Of a stretch of DNA of 64,000 nt, positions 40,851-48,884 are shown piece after piece. The stretch lies in assembly GCF_014042345.1 (NCBI RefSeq), contig NZ_JACEZT010000014.1:62001-126000 (forward strand). Direction: 5' to 3'. The position numbers and the translations under genes are program-made. The notes under the pieces were generated by a model. That model was given only the letters and a program-made list of their open reading frames with translations, made no database searches and was not told the origin of the DNA. This DNA is from Rugamonas brunnea. Its GTDB lineage: Bacteria > Pseudomonadota > Gammaproteobacteria > Burkholderiales > Burkholderiaceae_D. How positions within the stretch are numbered: position 1 is the stretch's first letter; every line of letters begins with the position of its first letter.

Positions 40851-41627
40851 ATGAGCCGACTCCTCGCCATCGATGGCCTCAACATCGTGCGCCGCGTCTA
40901 CGAAGCGAGCCCCGAACCGGATTCGCCCGAGAAGGCCGATCTCGCGCTGCGCCATGCGCTGTCCTCGTTCCGCAAACTGATCACCGAACATGAACCGAGC
41001 CATGTGCTGCCGGCCTTCGACTTCGGCGGCCCCACCTGGCGCCACGCGCTGTACGCCGGCTACCGCGCCGGGCGGGCGCCCATGCCGGCCGAACTGCGCG
41101 CCGCGCTGCCGGCGTTCTACGCGCAACTGGAAGGCTGGGGCTTGCGCGTGGTCTCGCTGCCCGAGGTGGAGGCGGACGATGTGATCGGCACCGTGGTGCT
41201 GCGCTGGCTGGGCGAGGGCCGCGGCGAGGCGACCGTGGCCACCACCGACAAGGACCTGCATCCATTGATCGCCAACGGCGCGCGCGTGTGGGACCACTTC
41301 AAGGGCGAATGGCACGACCACGCCTGGGTCGAGCGCAAATGGGGCGTGCCGCCCGAGCAGTTGCCGGACCTGCTGGCGCTGATGGGCGACGCCACCGATT
41401 CCATCCCTGGCGTGTCCAAGGTGGGGGCCAAGACCGCGGCCCGACTGTTGCGTACATACGGCAATCTGGACGCCATCATGGCCGGCGCCGGCATTCTGAA
41501 GGACACGCTGGGCGAAACCCTACGAAAAGAGCGCGAAATGTTGTATCTTTCCCGACAACTGGTGCAATTAAAAACGGACGTGCGGGTCGGCGTGAGCTGG
41601 AACATGCTGGCCTGGGATCGGCATTAG
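40851..41627 (+). CDS. xni: 5'-3' exonuclease/flap endonuclease (Xni-like)
   Basis: A 258-residue FEN-family nuclease without a polymerase domain. Metal-binding residues are in LAIDGLNIVRRVY (Asp8), PAFDFGGPTWRH, EADDVIGT (two Asp) and TTDKDLHPLI (Asp), and the helix-hairpin-helix GDATDSIPGVSKVGAKTAARLL (about 187-208) binds DNA. It corresponds to the free 5' nuclease ExoIX, thought to remove flaps or Okazaki RNA remnants. It is followed by a receiver gene after 33 bases. Confidence 0.9.
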   Translation: MSRLLAIDGLNIVRRVYEASPEPDSPEKADLALRHALSSFRKLITEHEPSHVLPAFDFGGPTWRHALYAGYRAGRAPMPAELRAALPAFYAQLEGWGLRVVSLPEVEADDVIGTVVLRWLGEGRGEATVATTDKDLHPLIANGARVWDHFKGEWHDHAWVERKWGVPPEQLPDLLALMGDATDSIPGVSKVGAKTAARLLRTYGNLDAIMAGAGILKDTLGETLRKEREMLYLSRQLVQLKTDVRVGVSWNMLAWDRH

Positions 41628-41660
41628 GAAGCCGGCGGCGTTCACGAGAAAGGTTTTACG

Positions 41661-42131
41661 ATGTTAAAGGCAGTCATTATCGACAGCAGCGCCGTGGCCC
41701 GCGGCCTGCTCAACACCGTCCTGCTCGACGGTGGCTACGACGTGGTGGGACAGAGCCACACCTGCGCCAGCGGCATGGCGCTGTTGCTCAAGCACCAGCC
41801 CCACATCGTCTGCATCGCGCGCGAGCAGATCGAAGCCGACACCGGCGTGGTGCGCGAGATCAAGGGCAGCTGGCCCAAGACGCTGATCTTCATGGTGTCG
41901 AGCGAATTCGACGCCGCCACCATCCAGGCCGCCCATGCGATGGGCGTGAACGGTTTCATCGTCAAGCCGTTCAAGGCCGACACGGTGCTCAACACCATCC
42001 GCAACACGGTGATCGCCATGGTCAAGCGCCAGCGCGCGGCGATGGCGGCCCAGCAGGCGGCCGCCGCGCCGGCCGATGGCGGCCAGCCCGGCGACGGTGC
42101 TGCCGGCGACGCGTCAGGCGCTGAAGTCTGA
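41661..42131 (+). CDS. degenerate receiver-domain protein (no phosphoacceptor)
   Basis: A 156-residue single-domain response regulator fold with an Ala/Gly/Gln-rich tail (about 125-156). It keeps the acidic-pocket start VIIDSSAVARGLL, the Thr/Ser strand LIFMVSSEFD and the conserved lysine with proline in FIVKPFK (about 107-110), but the position of the phosphoacceptor aspartate, in the strand HIVCIAREQIEAD, is alanine. It is therefore expected to act unphosphorylated. It overlaps the convergent mnmA gene by 18 bases. Target unknown; a protein-interaction role is likely. Confidence 0.7.
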   Translation: MLKAVIIDSSAVARGLLNTVLLDGGYDVVGQSHTCASGMALLLKHQPHIVCIAREQIEADTGVVREIKGSWPKTLIFMVSSEFDAATIQAAHAMGVNGFIVKPFKADTVLNTIRNTVIAMVKRQRAAMAAQQAAAAPADGGQPGDGAAGDASGAEV

Positions 42132-43220
42132 ACCGGCGATGATGCCGCCGCCCAGGCACACGTCGCCGTCGTACAGCACGGCCGACTGGCCGGGCGTGAC
42201 GGCCCACTGGGCCTGCTCGAACTGCAGCGAGAAGTTGGCCTCGCCCTCCGGCGTGACGGTGCAGGCCACGTCGGCCTGGCGGTAGCGGGTCTTGGCCGAC
42301 AGCGCGCGCGGCGCCGGCGGCGCGCCGGCGATCCAGCTGGCCTGGTCGGCGCGCAGCGTGGCCGACAGCAGCCACGGATGGTCGTGGCCCTGCACGATGT
42401 ACAGCGTGTTGCTGGCGATGTCCTTGCGCGCCACGTACCACGCGTCGCTGCTGCCGTCGTCGTTCTTGTACGCTTTCAGGCCGCCCACGCCGATGCCCTT
42501 GCGTTGGCCCAGCGTGTAGAAGCTCAGGCCCACGTGCTCGCCCACCACCTTGCCGTCCGGGGTCTTCATCGGGCCCGGCTTGTACGACAGGTAGCGGTTC
42601 AGGAATTCGCGGAACGGGCGCTCGCCGATGAAGCAGATGCCGGTCGAATCCTTCTTGGCCGCGTTGGGCAGGCCCAGTTTCTCGGCGATCTTGCGCACTT
42701 CCGTCTTGGGGATCTCGCCCAGCGGGAACAGGGTCTTGGACAATTGCGCCTGGTTGAGGCGGTGCAGGAAGTAGCTCTGGTCCTTGGTGTGGTCGAGCGC
42801 CTTCAGTAATTCGAATTGTGTTCCATTCTGGCGCACGCGCGCATAGTGGCCGGTGGCGATCAGGTCCGCGCCCAGGTGCATGGCGTGGTCGAGGAAGGCC
42901 TTGAATTTGATCTCGGCGTTGCACAGCACGTCCGGGTTGGGGGTGCGGCCGGCCTGGTATTCGCGCAGGAAGTCGGCGAACACGCGGTCCTTGTATTCGG
43001 CCGCGAAGTTGACGGCCTCGATGTCGACCCCGATCACGTCGGCCACGCTGGCCGCGTCGATCCAGTCCTGGCGCGTGGAGCAGTATTCGGAATCGTCGTC
43101 GTCTTCCCAGTTCTTCATGAACAGGCCCACCACCTCGTAGCCCTGCTCCTTGAGCATCCACGCCGCGACCGAGGAATCGACCCCGCCTGACATACCGATC
43201 ACGACTTTTTTCTTGCTCAT
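42114..43220 (-). CDS. mnmA: tRNA 2-thiouridylase MnmA
   Basis: Adds the sulfur of 2-thiouridine at wobble position 34 of tRNA for Lys, Glu and Gln. 368 residues with the ATP-pyrophosphatase P loop GMSGGVDSSVAAW (about 9-21), the first catalytic cysteine in DVLCNAEIKF (about residue 99) and the second in DSTGICFIGERPF (about 195), and the C-terminal beta barrel. The ATG at 43220 leads directly to the conserved start KKVVIGMSGG. The nudJ gene lies 31 bases upstream on the same strand, the same neighbour as in E. coli, so they are probably one operon. Confidence 0.96.
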   Translation of the reverse strand: MSKKKVVIGMSGGVDSSVAAWMLKEQGYEVVGLFMKNWEDDDDSEYCSTRQDWIDAASVADVIGVDIEAVNFAAEYKDRVFADFLREYQAGRTPNPDVLCNAEIKFKAFLDHAMHLGADLIATGHYARVRQNGTQFELLKALDHTKDQSYFLHRLNQAQLSKTLFPLGEIPKTEVRKIAEKLGLPNAAKKDSTGICFIGERPFREFLNRYLSYKPGPMKTPDGKVVGEHVGLSFYTLGQRKGIGVGGLKAYKNDDGSSDAWYVARKDIASNTLYIVQGHDHPWLLSATLRADQASWIAGAPPAPRALSAKTRYRQADVACTVTPEGEANFSLQFEQAQWAVTPGQSAVLYDGDVCLGGGIIAGSDFSA

Positions 43221-43251
43221 CTTACTTATTCCTACAGATTCCGTTACTTTG

Positions 43252-43740
43252 TTAGTTTGATACCACTTCCTTGAACACGGAAGCGTGGGTGTGAAGCAGT
43301 TCCAGCGGCGCGCGCCGGCCCGCCAGGTATTCGTCCACGCACTGCAGCACCAGCGGGCTGCGGTGCTGGTCGCGGCAGGCGGCCAGTTCGTCGCGCGTGA
43401 GCCACATGGTGCGCAGGATGCCCTCGTCCAGCGGCCGCTCGTGGCGCTGTCCCGGCACACCGCAGAAGGTGAAGCGCAAATACGTCACTTCCTCGCCCGT
43501 GCGGCGCGAGGTGTAGCGCGACATGTACATGCCCACCAGCGCCGTGGGCGTGAAGTCGTGCGCCGTCTCCTCCAGCGTCTCGCGGATCACGGCCTGTTCC
43601 AGCGACTCGTGCGGATCCAGGTGGCCGGCCGGCTGGTTGATGCGCACGCCCTCGCTGGTCTCTTCTTCGATCAGCAAGAACTTGCCATCCTGTTCGATGA
43701 TGGCGGCGACAGTCACAGAGGGTTTCCAGATACGCGGCAT
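43252..43740 (-). CDS. nudJ: Nudix hydrolase NudJ
   Basis: A 162-residue phosphatase that hydrolyses thiamine pyrophosphate precursors and nucleoside di- or triphosphates in E. coli. The Nudix box is GHLDPHESLEQAVIRETLEE followed by TAH at about 39-61; the usual glycine after the double glutamate is alanine, a conservative change near but not in the metal ligands. First gene of the nudJ-mnmA pair. The start at 43740 begins the family strand KPSVTVAAIIEQDGKFLLIE. Confidence 0.9.
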   Translation of the reverse strand: MPRIWKPSVTVAAIIEQDGKFLLIEEETSEGVRINQPAGHLDPHESLEQAVIRETLEETAHDFTPTALVGMYMSRYTSRRTGEEVTYLRFTFCGVPGQRHERPLDEGILRTMWLTRDELAACRDQHRSPLVLQCVDEYLAGRRAPLELLHTHASVFKEVVSN

Positions 43741-44112
43741 GGGTCATCCTTGAAAGAGCCGCCATTTTAGCCTGTTCTGGGGCAGCGGATATGACACCCG
43801 TATGACTTGTACACAGCTTGGCATTGAAATTGCTCAAACTTCGTGCCGGTTTGTTGCTATGCAGCAGAAATTTGTGGTCAGATAGTTGTTAATCCACGTC
43901 AATTCATTACAAATAGTAATAAATGTAGTGATAATTGACCTATTTATTGATAAATGCTTACTAAGTATAGTGCGCCCAACGGCGCAGCCGTCCACCCCTC
44001 AATTAGTGGGACACCACTATCGAAGTGCCCGGACAAATAGCGTTTTGCCACAACTTTCCGTGTTAGATTTCCGTCATCTAGTCAGTTTATCAATCCTTTG
44101 GAGGCAGTTTTT
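43741..44112. promoter_or_regulatory. AT-rich intergenic region between nudJ and the pnt operon
   Basis: A 372-base gap with no open frame that I trust. Its middle (about 43870-43970) is strongly A/T-rich, unlike the window, and holds TATAGT at 43966-43971 as a possible -10 for the transhydrogenase operon. The GGAGG ribosome site of pntAA lies at 44099-44103. Direct short repeats of the ATTTATTGATAAATG kind occur in the A/T patch. Low GC suggests a promoter or binding region for a nucleoid protein. Confidence 0.5.
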
Positions 44113-45225
44113 ATGAGAATAGGCATACCGGTCGAGACCCGGCCGGGCGAGACCCGCGTCGCGGCGACGCCCGAAACAGTCAAGAAGCTCGCAGCGAAAC
44201 ATCAGGTGGTGGTGCAGTCGGGCGCTGGTATGCCGGCCTCGGTGACGGATGACGCCTACGCGGCCGCCGGCGCCCAGATCGTCGGCATGGCCGAAGCCTA
44301 CGCCGCCGACGTGGTGCTCAAGGTGCGCGCGCCGAACGCCGATGAACGCGGGCTGATGAAGGCCGGCACCGTGGTGATCGGCATGCTCAACCCGTTCGAC
44401 AGCGCGAACATCGCCGCCATGGCCGCCGCCGGGCTGCAGGCGTTCGCGCTGGAAGCGGTGCCCCGCATCACCCGCGCCCAGTCGATGGACGTGCTGTCGT
44501 CGCAGGCCAACATCGCCGGCTACAAGGCTGTGATGATGGCCGCCAACACCTACCAGCGCTTCATGCCCATGCTGATGACGGCCGCCGGCACTGTGAAGGC
44601 GGCCCGCGTGCTGATCATGGGCGTGGGCGTGGCCGGTCTGCAGGCCATCGCCACGGCCAAGCGCCTGGGCGCCGTGATCGAGGCGTCCGACGTGCGGCCG
44701 CCCGTCAAGGAGCAGGTCGAGTCGCTGGGCGCCAAGTTCATCGATGTGCCCTTCCTGACCGAGGAGGAAAAGGAAATCGCCAAGGGCGTGGGCGGTTATG
44801 CCCGTCCCATGCCGGCCGACTGGATGCGCCGCCAGGCGGAACTGGTGCATGAGCGGGCCAAGCTGGCCGACATCATCATCACCACGGCACTGATCCCCGG
44901 CCGTCCCGCGCCGACTCTGATTTCCGAGGAAACCGTGAAGGCCATGAAGCCCGGCTCCGTGATCGTCGACCTGGCCGTCTCGCAAGGCGGCAACTGCCCG
45001 CTGTCCGAACTGGGCAAGACGGTGGTCAAGCACGGCGTCTACATCGTGGGCGAGCCGGACCTGGCCACGCTGGTGGCGGCCGACGCCTCGGCCTTGTACG
45101 CGCGCAACGTGCTCGACTTCCTCAAGCTGATCATCGACAAGGAAGACAAGCTCGTGATCGACCGCGAGGACGAGATCATCAAGGCCACCCTGGTGTGCGC
45201 CGGCGGCGACGTGCTGCGCAAATAA
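44113..45225 (+). CDS. pntAA: proton-translocating NAD(P) transhydrogenase subunit alpha part 1
   Basis: NAD(H)-binding dI domain of the membrane transhydrogenase, 370 residues. It starts MRIGIPVETRPGETRVAATP, carries the nucleotide-binding Rossmann motif LIMGVGVAGLQAIATAKRLGA (GxGxxG about 179-184) and ends without membrane helices, the split-alpha arrangement of many Alpha- and Betaproteobacteria. GGAGG sits 9 bases before the ATG at 44113. First gene of a tight operon with pntAB and pntB; the enzyme couples proton entry to hydride transfer from NADH to NADP. Confidence 0.95.
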   Translation: MRIGIPVETRPGETRVAATPETVKKLAAKHQVVVQSGAGMPASVTDDAYAAAGAQIVGMAEAYAADVVLKVRAPNADERGLMKAGTVVIGMLNPFDSANIAAMAAAGLQAFALEAVPRITRAQSMDVLSSQANIAGYKAVMMAANTYQRFMPMLMTAAGTVKAARVLIMGVGVAGLQAIATAKRLGAVIEASDVRPPVKEQVESLGAKFIDVPFLTEEEKEIAKGVGGYARPMPADWMRRQAELVHERAKLADIIITTALIPGRPAPTLISEETVKAMKPGSVIVDLAVSQGGNCPLSELGKTVVKHGVYIVGEPDLATLVAADASALYARNVLDFLKLIIDKEDKLVIDREDEIIKATLVCAGGDVLRK

Positions 45226-45242
45226 CCGAACCTGGAGAAATC

Positions 45243-45587
45243 ATGGAAGTCAGTCATACCATCATCAATCTGATCATCTTCGTGCTGGCCATCTACGTCG
45301 GCTACCACGTTGTGTGGACCGTGACCCCGGCGCTGCATACGCCGCTGATGGCCGTCACCAACGCCGTCTCGGCCATCATCATCGTGGGCGCCATGCTGGC
45401 GGCCGCGCTCACCACCGGCCCCGTGGGCCAGATCGCCGGCACCGTGGCCGTGGCGCTGGCCGCCGTCAATGTGTTCGGCGGTTTCCTCGTCACCCAGCGC
45501 ATGCTGGAGATGTTCAAGAAAAAAGAGCCTAAGGCGGCCGCACCCAAGCAGGCACCGCAAGGCATCGTGCAAGGGAGCCAAGCATGA
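45243..45587 (+). CDS. pntAB: transhydrogenase subunit alpha part 2
   Basis: The membrane segment of the split alpha subunit, 114 residues with three to four hydrophobic spans (starting VSHTIINLIIFVLAIYVGYH) and a Lys/Ala/Pro tail. It starts 17 bases after pntAA with GGAG upstream and overlaps pntB by 4 bases (ATGA). Together with pntB it forms the proton channel dII. Confidence 0.95.
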   Translation: MEVSHTIINLIIFVLAIYVGYHVVWTVTPALHTPLMAVTNAVSAIIIVGAMLAAALTTGPVGQIAGTVAVALAAVNVFGGFLVTQRMLEMFKKKEPKAAAPKQAPQGIVQGSQA

Positions 45588-47041
45588 GTTTCATCACCAT
45601 GAATCTGGTCACGATGATGTACCTGATCGCCTCGGTGTGCTTCATCCAGGCGCTCAAGGGCTTGTCCTCGCCGGCCACGGCGCGCACGGGTAACGCGTTC
45701 GGCATGTCGGGCATGGCAATCGCCGCCATCACCACGCTGGCGCTGATCCTCAAGCTCAAGGCCGAAGTGGAGCAGGGCTCGATGGGCTTCGCGTTGGTGG
45801 CGCTGGGCGTGGTGGTCGGCGGCGGCATCGGCGCCACGCTGGCCAAAAAGGTCGAGATGACCAAGATGCCGGAACTGGTGGCGGCGATGCACTCGCTGAT
45901 CGGCCTGGCCGCCGTCTGCATCGCGGTGGCCGCCGTGTCGGAACCGCACGCCTTCGGCATCGCCGCCGTGGGCGAGGCGCTGCCGTTCGGTAACCGCATC
46001 GAACTGTTCATCGGCACCTTCGTGGGCGCCATCACCTTCTCGGGCTCCGTGATCGCGTTCGGCAAGCTGTCGGGCAAATACAAGTTCCGCCTGTTCCAGG
46101 GCGCGCCCGTGAACTTCGCGGGCCAGCACATGCTGAACCTGATCCTGGCCATCGTGATGGTGGGCCTGGGCCTGGTGTTCGTGACGGCCGGCGGCACGGA
46201 GCCGGCATGGCTGCCGTTCCTGGTCATGACGGCCATCGCCTTCGTGCTCGGTGTGCTGATCATCATCCCGATCGGCGGCGCCGATATGCCGGTGGTGGTG
46301 TCGATGCTGAACTCGTACTCGGGCTGGGCCGCGGCCGGCATCGGCTTCTCGCTCAACAACGCGATGCTGATCATCGCCGGTTCGCTGGTCGGCTCCTCGG
46401 GCGCCATCCTGTCCTACATCATGTGCAAGGCCATGAACCGCTCGTTCTTCAACGTGATCCTGGGCGGCTTCGGCGGCGACGCGGCCGAGAGCGGCCCGGC
46501 GGGCGCGAAGGAGCAGCGTCCCGTCAAATCCGGCTCGGCCGACGACGCGGCGTTCATCATGTCGAACGCGGAAACCGTCATCATCGTGCCCGGCTACGGC
46601 CTGGCCGTGGCGCGCGCCCAGCACTCGCTGAAGGAACTGGTGGAGAAGCTGACCCACAAGGGCGTAACCGTGAAGTACGCGATCCACCCGGTGGCGGGCC
46701 GTATGCCCGGCCACATGAACGTGCTGCTGGCCGAGGCGGAAGTGCCGTACGACCAGGTGTTCGAGATGGAAGATATCAACGGCGAATTCGGCCAGACCGA
46801 TGTGGTGCTGGTGCTGGGCGCGAACGACGTGGTCAACCCGGCCGCCAAGGACCCCAAGTCGCCGATCGCCGGCATGCCGATCCTGGAGGCGTACAAGGCC
46901 AAGAGCATCATCGTCAACAAGCGTTCCATGGCGTCCGGCTATGCTGGCCTGGACAATGACCTGTTCTACCAGGCCAATACCATGATGGTGTTCGGCGATG
47001 CGAAGAAGGTCATCGAGGACATGGTGAAAGCGGTCGACTAA
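45584..47041 (+). CDS. pntB: transhydrogenase subunit beta
   Basis: 485 residues: about eight to nine membrane helices (dII) and, from about residue 300, the NADP(H)-binding dIII domain with ETVIIVPGYGLAVARAQHSL, GRMPGHMNVLLAEAEVPYD and VLVLGANDVVNPAA. The 4-base overlap with pntAB indicates coupled translation. It ends 20 bases before a strong terminator. Confidence 0.96.
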   Translation: MSFITMNLVTMMYLIASVCFIQALKGLSSPATARTGNAFGMSGMAIAAITTLALILKLKAEVEQGSMGFALVALGVVVGGGIGATLAKKVEMTKMPELVAAMHSLIGLAAVCIAVAAVSEPHAFGIAAVGEALPFGNRIELFIGTFVGAITFSGSVIAFGKLSGKYKFRLFQGAPVNFAGQHMLNLILAIVMVGLGLVFVTAGGTEPAWLPFLVMTAIAFVLGVLIIIPIGGADMPVVVSMLNSYSGWAAAGIGFSLNNAMLIIAGSLVGSSGAILSYIMCKAMNRSFFNVILGGFGGDAAESGPAGAKEQRPVKSGSADDAAFIMSNAETVIIVPGYGLAVARAQHSLKELVEKLTHKGVTVKYAIHPVAGRMPGHMNVLLAEAEVPYDQVFEMEDINGEFGQTDVVLVLGANDVVNPAAKDPKSPIAGMPILEAYKAKSIIVNKRSMASGYAGLDNDLFYQANTMMVFGDAKKVIEDMVKAVD

Positions 47042-47060
47042 GCCGCATTGCCACTCCGCG

Positions 47061-47095
47061 AAAAACCGCACCAGCCTCACGGCGGTGCGGTTTTT
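47061..47095. terminator. bidirectional rho-independent terminator after pntB
   Basis: aaaaaccgcacc and ggtgcggttttt form a perfect 12-base stem with an 11-base loop and a T tract on both strands; it serves pntB and the convergent small gene ending at 47099. Confidence 0.93.
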
Positions 47096-47098
47096 TTA

Positions 47099-47425
47099 TC
47101 AGTGGCGCGCCACGCCGCCGTCGAGGTGCAGCATGTGCTCGACGTGCACTTTGATCTGGCCCGTCAGGCCGGCGAACTCCTTGCGCAGGGCGCGCGCCGC
47201 CTCGTCGTCGATCCCTTCCACAATGATGCAGTGCTCGTAGCAGCCGGCCCGGCGCACGATCACCCATTTTTCGATGCGCGCCCCGGCGCGCTTCAATAGC
47301 GCTTCCAGCGCGCCGGCGACCGGTTCGCTGGTGCCCAGCAGGACGTGGAAGGTGTGCGTCAGGCGGAACTGGCTGCGCCAGGCGCTGATGTCGTCGGAGG
47401 GGGAGAAGGTTGGTTGCGTGGTCAT
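47099..47425 (-). CDS. 108-residue protein of unknown function, possible ACT-like fold
   Basis: The ATG at 47425 has GGAG 7 bases upstream; the open frame upstream is not supported. The product contains a pattern of strand-helix-strand-strand-helix-strand in residues 25-105 (FHVLLGTSEPVAGALEALL, ARIEKWVIVRR, CYEHCIIVEGID, ARALRKEFA, GQIKVHVEHML), which resembles a small ACT-type ligand-binding domain. Two cysteines in GCYEHC stand out. I do not recognise the family, so the fold is inference. Monocistronic, between a terminator and a long inverted repeat. Confidence 0.6.
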   Translation of the reverse strand: MTTQPTFSPSDDISAWRSQFRLTHTFHVLLGTSEPVAGALEALLKRAGARIEKWVIVRRAGCYEHCIIVEGIDDEAARALRKEFAGLTGQIKVHVEHMLHLDGGVARH

Positions 47426-47605
47426 GGTCACTCCAAAAATCCTGGCCCGATTCGGAGCAATCCATGTCGCGCCCGCTTCGTTGCCGTTAATAGGCCGCAT
47501 CGCCGTGAAGGCATCCACCTTGCCCGGGTAGGCAGGTTGGCGTCGGGTAAACCGACTCTTGATGCAAATTTGCTCATATCCGTATGGTGTGCCGAGATTT
47601 GTTGC

Positions 47606-47650
47606 CGAAATCCGCTATACAGAACTTGTGTTCAATATAGCGGAATTTCG
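47606..47650. repeat. long inverted repeat upstream of the 108-residue gene
   Basis: cgaaatccgctata (47606-47619) and tatagcggaatttcg (47636-47650) pair over 14 bases with one bulged base, around an inner gaac/gttc. It lies between the ubiH end and the small gene, where it could be a terminator stem for the ubiH operon or an operator for the small gene. TATATT within it, on the minus strand, may be a -10. Confidence 0.55.
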
Positions 47651-47675
47651 CCGGATCGGCAATAGGGGGGGGGCG

Positions 47676-48884
47676 CTAGCGCCGGCCGTACATCATCAGC
47701 TCCGCCAGCAGGCTGCGCGCGGGGCGGAACAGGTCGATGGCGGCCAGCGAGACGCCCAGCAGCGCCTGCGCCGGCGAGTCGTTGGCGAAGATGCGGGCCA
47801 TGGTGTCCGTCACGCGCATGGTGGTGCTGCGGTCCGCGTGGCGCTGCGCCGTGTAGCGCGCCAGGTTGTCCGGCGTGGCGCCCGGCGCCAGCAGGCGGGC
47901 CAGCACGGCCACGTCGCGCAAACCCAGATTGAGGCCTTGGCCGGCCACCGGGTGCATGGTCTGCGCCGCATTGCCGATGGCGACCGAACGCGCCGTGCTG
48001 CGCGCGTCCGCGTTCAAGCCCAGCGGGAAACCCAGCCGCGGCGTGGCGGCGACGAATTTGCCGAGCCGGTCGCCAAACGCGGCGCCCAGTTGCGCGAGGA
48101 AAGCCGCGTCGTCCAATGCCAGCAGCGTTTGCGCCTGTTCGGGACGCACGCACCACACCAGCGAGTATTCGGCCTGGCCGTCGCGGCTGTCCTGCGGCAG
48201 CAGCGCCAGCGGGCCTTGTTCGGTGAAGCGTTCGTAGGCGCGGTGGGCGATCGGCGCGCTGGTGCGCACCTGGGCGATGATGGCCGTCTGCTCGTAATCG
48301 CGGCGCACGGATTTGCTTTCCTGGTCGCTGAACAGGCCACCTTCGGCCTGCACCATGATGGCCGCGCTCAGCGTGCGCGCATCGGGCTCGCCTTCGTGCT
48401 GGATATGCAGGTCGATGCGGTCCGCGTGTTCCGCGCTGCCCGTCACGCGCGCGGGGCGCAGCATGCGGATGCCGGCCCGTTCGCACACGGCGCCCAGCAC
48501 CGTCACCAGGTCGCCGTAGCGCGCCACGTAGCCCAGCGCGGGCACGCCGTGTTCGTCGCGGTCTATCATGCTGCGGCCGAACTGGCCGCGGCGCGACACG
48601 TGGATCTGGTGGATGGGCGTGCCGGCCACGGGCCATGCGCCGATCTCCTCCAGTATCTGCCGGCTGCCATGGGACAGGGCCAGCGAGCGCGGGTCGTTGC
48701 TGGCCTGGGCCAGCGTCTTGGCATCGATCAGGCCGATGCGCTGCGGCGCCACGCCGCGCTTGACCAGCAGTGCGGCCAGCGCCATGCCGGCCGGGCCGGC
48801 GCCGCAGATGGCGATGTCGAGGTCTGTTGAGTGCGCGGCGGCGGCATGGTGCGGGGCGGTGCCAGGATTCATGGTGATGGTCAT
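47676..48884 (-). CDS. ubiH: FAD-dependent monooxygenase of ubiquinone biosynthesis (UbiH family)
   Basis: A 402-residue flavoprotein hydroxylase that adds a hydroxyl to the ubiquinone ring. Dinucleotide motif ICGAGPAGMALAALLVKRG (about 26-44), the second flavin motif with the family signature GNAAQTMHPVAGQGLNLGLR (about 309-328), and DPRSLALSHGSRQILEEIG are present. It could be UbiH, UbiF or UbiI since these are close relatives; the conserved place downstream of pepP, as in E. coli, favours UbiH. The ATG overlaps the pepP stop by 4 bases (ATGA), so it is the last gene of amgK-murU-pepP-ubiH. Confidence 0.9.
   Translation of the reverse strand: MTITMNPGTAPHHAAAAHSTDLDIAICGAGPAGMALAALLVKRGVAPQRIGLIDAKTLAQASNDPRSLALSHGSRQILEEIGAWPVAGTPIHQIHVSRRGQFGRSMIDRDEHGVPALGYVARYGDLVTVLGAVCERAGIRMLRPARVTGSAEHADRIDLHIQHEGEPDARTLSAAIMVQAEGGLFSDQESKSVRRDYEQTAIIAQVRTSAPIAHRAYERFTEQGPLALLPQDSRDGQAEYSLVWCVRPEQAQTLLALDDAAFLAQLGAAFGDRLGKFVAATPRLGFPLGLNADARSTARSVAIGNAAQTMHPVAGQGLNLGLRDVAVLARLLAPGATPDNLARYTAQRHADRSTTMRVTDTMARIFANDSPAQALLGVSLAAIDLFRPARSLLAELMMYGRR

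Noticed and set aside
47665..47673. Run of nine G
   Set aside because: Lies in non-coding DNA beside the ubiH stop; could be a sequencing slip or phase-variable run, but no gene would be affected.
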